A stretch of DNA of 64,000 bases from Xenopus tropicalis (Eukaryota > Chordata > Amphibia > Anura > Pipidae), in the NCBI RefSeq assembly GCF_000004195.4, contig NC_030684.2:64849892-64913891 (forward strand), written 5' to 3'. Below are positions 61,730 to 64,000 of this stretch, one piece after another. Made by a program: the position numbers and the translations under genes. Positions within the stretch are counted from its first letter, which is position 1. Each line of letters opens with the position of its first letter. The notes below the pieces were generated by a model. That model saw nothing but the letters and a program-made list of their open reading frames with translations. It ran no database searches and was not told the DNA's origin.

Positions 61730-64000
61730 CTCTAGAGCAACAAGTTGCAAGATTGACAATCTTGAGAGGAGTCTCTTGCTAAATGAGCAGGAGCTAGCAG
61801 GATCAGATAGTTTGGGGGGAGAAGAAAATCAGCAGGATGATGAGGCAGTAAGCTGGGTGACAGTTAGAAAATCTAGTGTGGTGAAAAGGTTGGCTGCTCC
61901 GGGGTTTGTGCATCCCAACAGATTTGCCAGATTGTTTGAAGAAGATGTGAGCTAGAACTCTGGACTGGTGGTTTTAGAATGGGCTGATTTTTCTAACAGC
62001 TGGTGGACCAGTTTTTCTAGTAGTGGTGGGGAGGAGAGCAGAGCTAGGCCTAAAAATTATGCAGTTATAGGGGATTCAATTATTTGGAAAGTGTACAGAG
62101 TAATCTGTCTACAAGATTGCTACAGCCGAACAGTTTGCTGTCTTCCTGGTGTCAGGGTTCGGCATGTGGTTGATCAGGTTGACAAATTATTGGGTGGGGC
62201 TGGGCATGACCCAATTGTCTTGGTATGTATTGGTACTAATGACAAAATAATGGCAAGTGGAGGACCTTAAAGAGGTCAGAGATCTACAGTATATATTTTT
62301 TGCAAATACACATTCCCCTGAATTCAAAATGGTTACACGTCTTTCTATTCTAAAATACCAAGCCCCAATCACCTCATAACTCCTACTATGCAGCATTTAA
62401 CAGGTCATATGAACCCCAGAGTGCTACTGAACAGTTTGATGAACAGTTTAGCAAAGCACATGGCATTTAGAGACCCCAAAATAAACCTTGTGCACACTAA
62501 TTTCATTGCTTACCTTTACCTAATTCTTAAACACAGCAGTTTTATGTGGGGTAAAAGCTGCAGAAATATTGGGTGGTCCCTGAAAACCATATATATTTGG
62601 AAAGTAAACATTCAGACAAGTCCAAAATGGGAGAATATTTCTTTCTACTCCAAACTATCGAATGGCAAAGCTTTCCTAAAGCAATTTGCCTAATTTATCT
62701 TGCACAGTTTTTTACATACAAAGGCAAATCACCCCAAATATGAATATGTGGCCTCACCACATATCGGGGCCTGCTTGGAGTCAGTCCTGTTATGGGGCAG
62801 GATGAATGTAGGGTTCACTTGGAGGATCCTGGAGGGTCGTTTGTGCAAAGTCCTGTGCAGCAGGAAGTGAGGCGGCGGCTCTGGGGGTGGGGAAGAAGGA
62901 ACAGGGCAAACTGCAGACATTATACAGTCGTGTCTACTGCTTGGAGGTCGGCCCTGCGACAATCACATTGCAGGGCCGAAATGACAGCCCCTCTGGCTTG
63001 TTGCCCAGGGGGCTATTAGTGCTCCTGACTCTCTGCAGAGGTGGAACCTGCGGAGAGAAACCTCTATCTGTCCAAGAACGTGTGCCATATGTGCTTGGCA
63101 GATAAAGCCTTTTTCTGCAAGCACATATGGCGTATGTGCTTGGCAATTAAAGCATTCAATTTAGCTGGGACAGCAAAAACTTTCATCAGGTACAAAGAAG
63201 CAAATAAAACATGCAAAAAAGTTATCAGGCAAGCTAAAATAGAGATGGAAAGGAGTATTGCAGCTAGGAGTAAAAGGAATCCAAAATTATTTTTAAATAT
63301 GTAATTAGTACAAAAAATGAAGCAAGAAGGGGTGGGAACCTTATTATCAGAGGGAGTCAGTTGGTTGTTGAGAACAGGGAAAAAGGAGAAATTCTGAACT
63401 CTTATTTTTCAGCTGTCTACACAACTGAAGAGGCAGATAATCAAGGCTTCCCTTTTAATAGACCCTGGTATAATACCCTGGTATTCATCCCAGGTTATTA
63501 AACAAGCTTAGCTATGTGATTGCCAAACCTCCTCACCTAATTTGTCAGGATCCATCGAGGTCTGGCATGGTGCCGAGAGACTGGTGAATTGCTAATGTAG
63601 TTCCATTATTCAAAAAGGGATCCGGTTCTCAGCCTGAAAACTATAGGTTGTTAGTCTGACATCAGTGGTAGGAAAACTTTTGGAAGAGGTAATAAGGCAT
63701 AGCATAATTGAATACATTGTAAATCACAATACTATTTTGTGCCAGCATGGTATGCTTAACAGATATTGCCAGACTAATTTATTTGCCTTTTATGAGGAGG
63801 TGAGCAGGAATCTCAACCCTGGAATGGCAGTGGATGTTATCTACTTGGACTTTGTTAAAACATTTGATACAGAACTGCACAAAGTTAATGATAAATTTGA
63901 GAAATTTTGAGAAATATTGGCCTAGAACATAATATTTGTAATTGGAGAGAGAAGGATAGATTACAAAGGGTGGAGGTAAATGGAACATTTTCTAATTGGG
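61730..64000 (+). mobile_element. CR1-type LINE, disrupted, runs off the right edge
   Basis: The ORF1 part at 61,968-62,270 carries an SGNH-esterase domain (A-V-I-G-D-S-I then L-V-C-I-G-T-N-D) as found in CR1/L3 LINE ORF1. About 62,280-62,780 is unrelated sequence and the endonuclease domain is missing. 63,165-63,300 is the linker before the reverse transcriptase (A-K-I-E-M-E-R-S-I-A then K-R-N-P-K-L-F). 63,530-63,990 is reverse transcriptase (I-E-V-W-H-G-A-E-R-L; V-I-Y-L-D-F-V-K-T-F-D-T). Several stops and frameshifts. Its 3' part corresponds to the pieces at 19,700 and 21,730-27,130. Confidence 0.75.

Noticed and set aside
62792..63105. Overlapping 72-75 codon frames
   Set aside because: Lies inside a disrupted CR1 LINE; no independent support.

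Overview
This is vertebrate nuclear DNA, most probably from a Xenopus (pipid frog) genome. It is intron-rich and AT-rich. It carries TTAA-flanked miniature elements of the Xenopus T2 type, frog-type KRAB zinc-finger exons, a vomeronasal type-2 receptor gene, and L2, CR1 and Tc1-like repeats. No bacterial, plasmid, CRISPR, rRNA or tRNA features were seen. X. laevis and X. tropicalis cannot be told apart from this window alone.

Three protein-coding loci can be supported. (1) + strand, 863-8710: exons 2 to 6 of a V2R-type pheromone receptor (class C GPCR). All five exons are open, their splice phases agree, and they encode the ligand-binding domain, a nine-cysteine linker and the seven-helix domain. 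Exon 1 (signal peptide) was not found. (2) - strand, about 35.6 kb down to 18,185: a multi-exon gene that starts with a THAP DNA-binding exon (32,269-32,644), then two linker exons, a 127-bp KRAB-A exon (28,641-28,767), two KRAB-B-like exons, and a last exon with four C2H2 fingers (18,185-18,756). The phases join into one 509-codon frame, which predicts a THAP-KRAB-C2H2 protein. A CpG-rich segment near 35.4-35.7 kb looks like its promoter and non-coding first exon. (3) - strand, 42,110-43,558: an intron-free 476-codon reading frame that I do not recognise. A fourth, weaker candidate is a 154-codon frame with one membrane segment at 13,851-14,315 (+).

Most of the rest is transposon-derived. 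The 9-kb intron of the THAP-KRAB gene holds a nested stack: a CR1 LINE broken by a foldback element, which is broken by an antisense L2 LINE, which is broken by a Tc1-like transposon. A second Tc1 copy lies at 52,034-53,444. Both transposases are dead, each through loss of a different catalytic aspartate. Other elements are a Penelope-like GIY-YIG remnant (48.9-49.5 kb), a CR1 LINE with an SGNH-esterase ORF1 and part of its reverse transcriptase at the right edge, more than twenty MITE copies, a 53-bp minisatellite with an internal inversion (38.2-38.8 kb), a pyrimidine-rich degenerate satellite carrying a hAT MITE with an exact 8-bp target duplication (39.0-40.4 kb), and a near-perfect 500-bp hairpin MITE nested inside a second MITE inside a third repeat (45.6-47.0 kb).

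The genes do not form a pathway. The V2R is a chemosensory receptor and the THAP-KRAB-C2H2 gene is a predicted nuclear DNA-binding regulator. Their proximity appears incidental.
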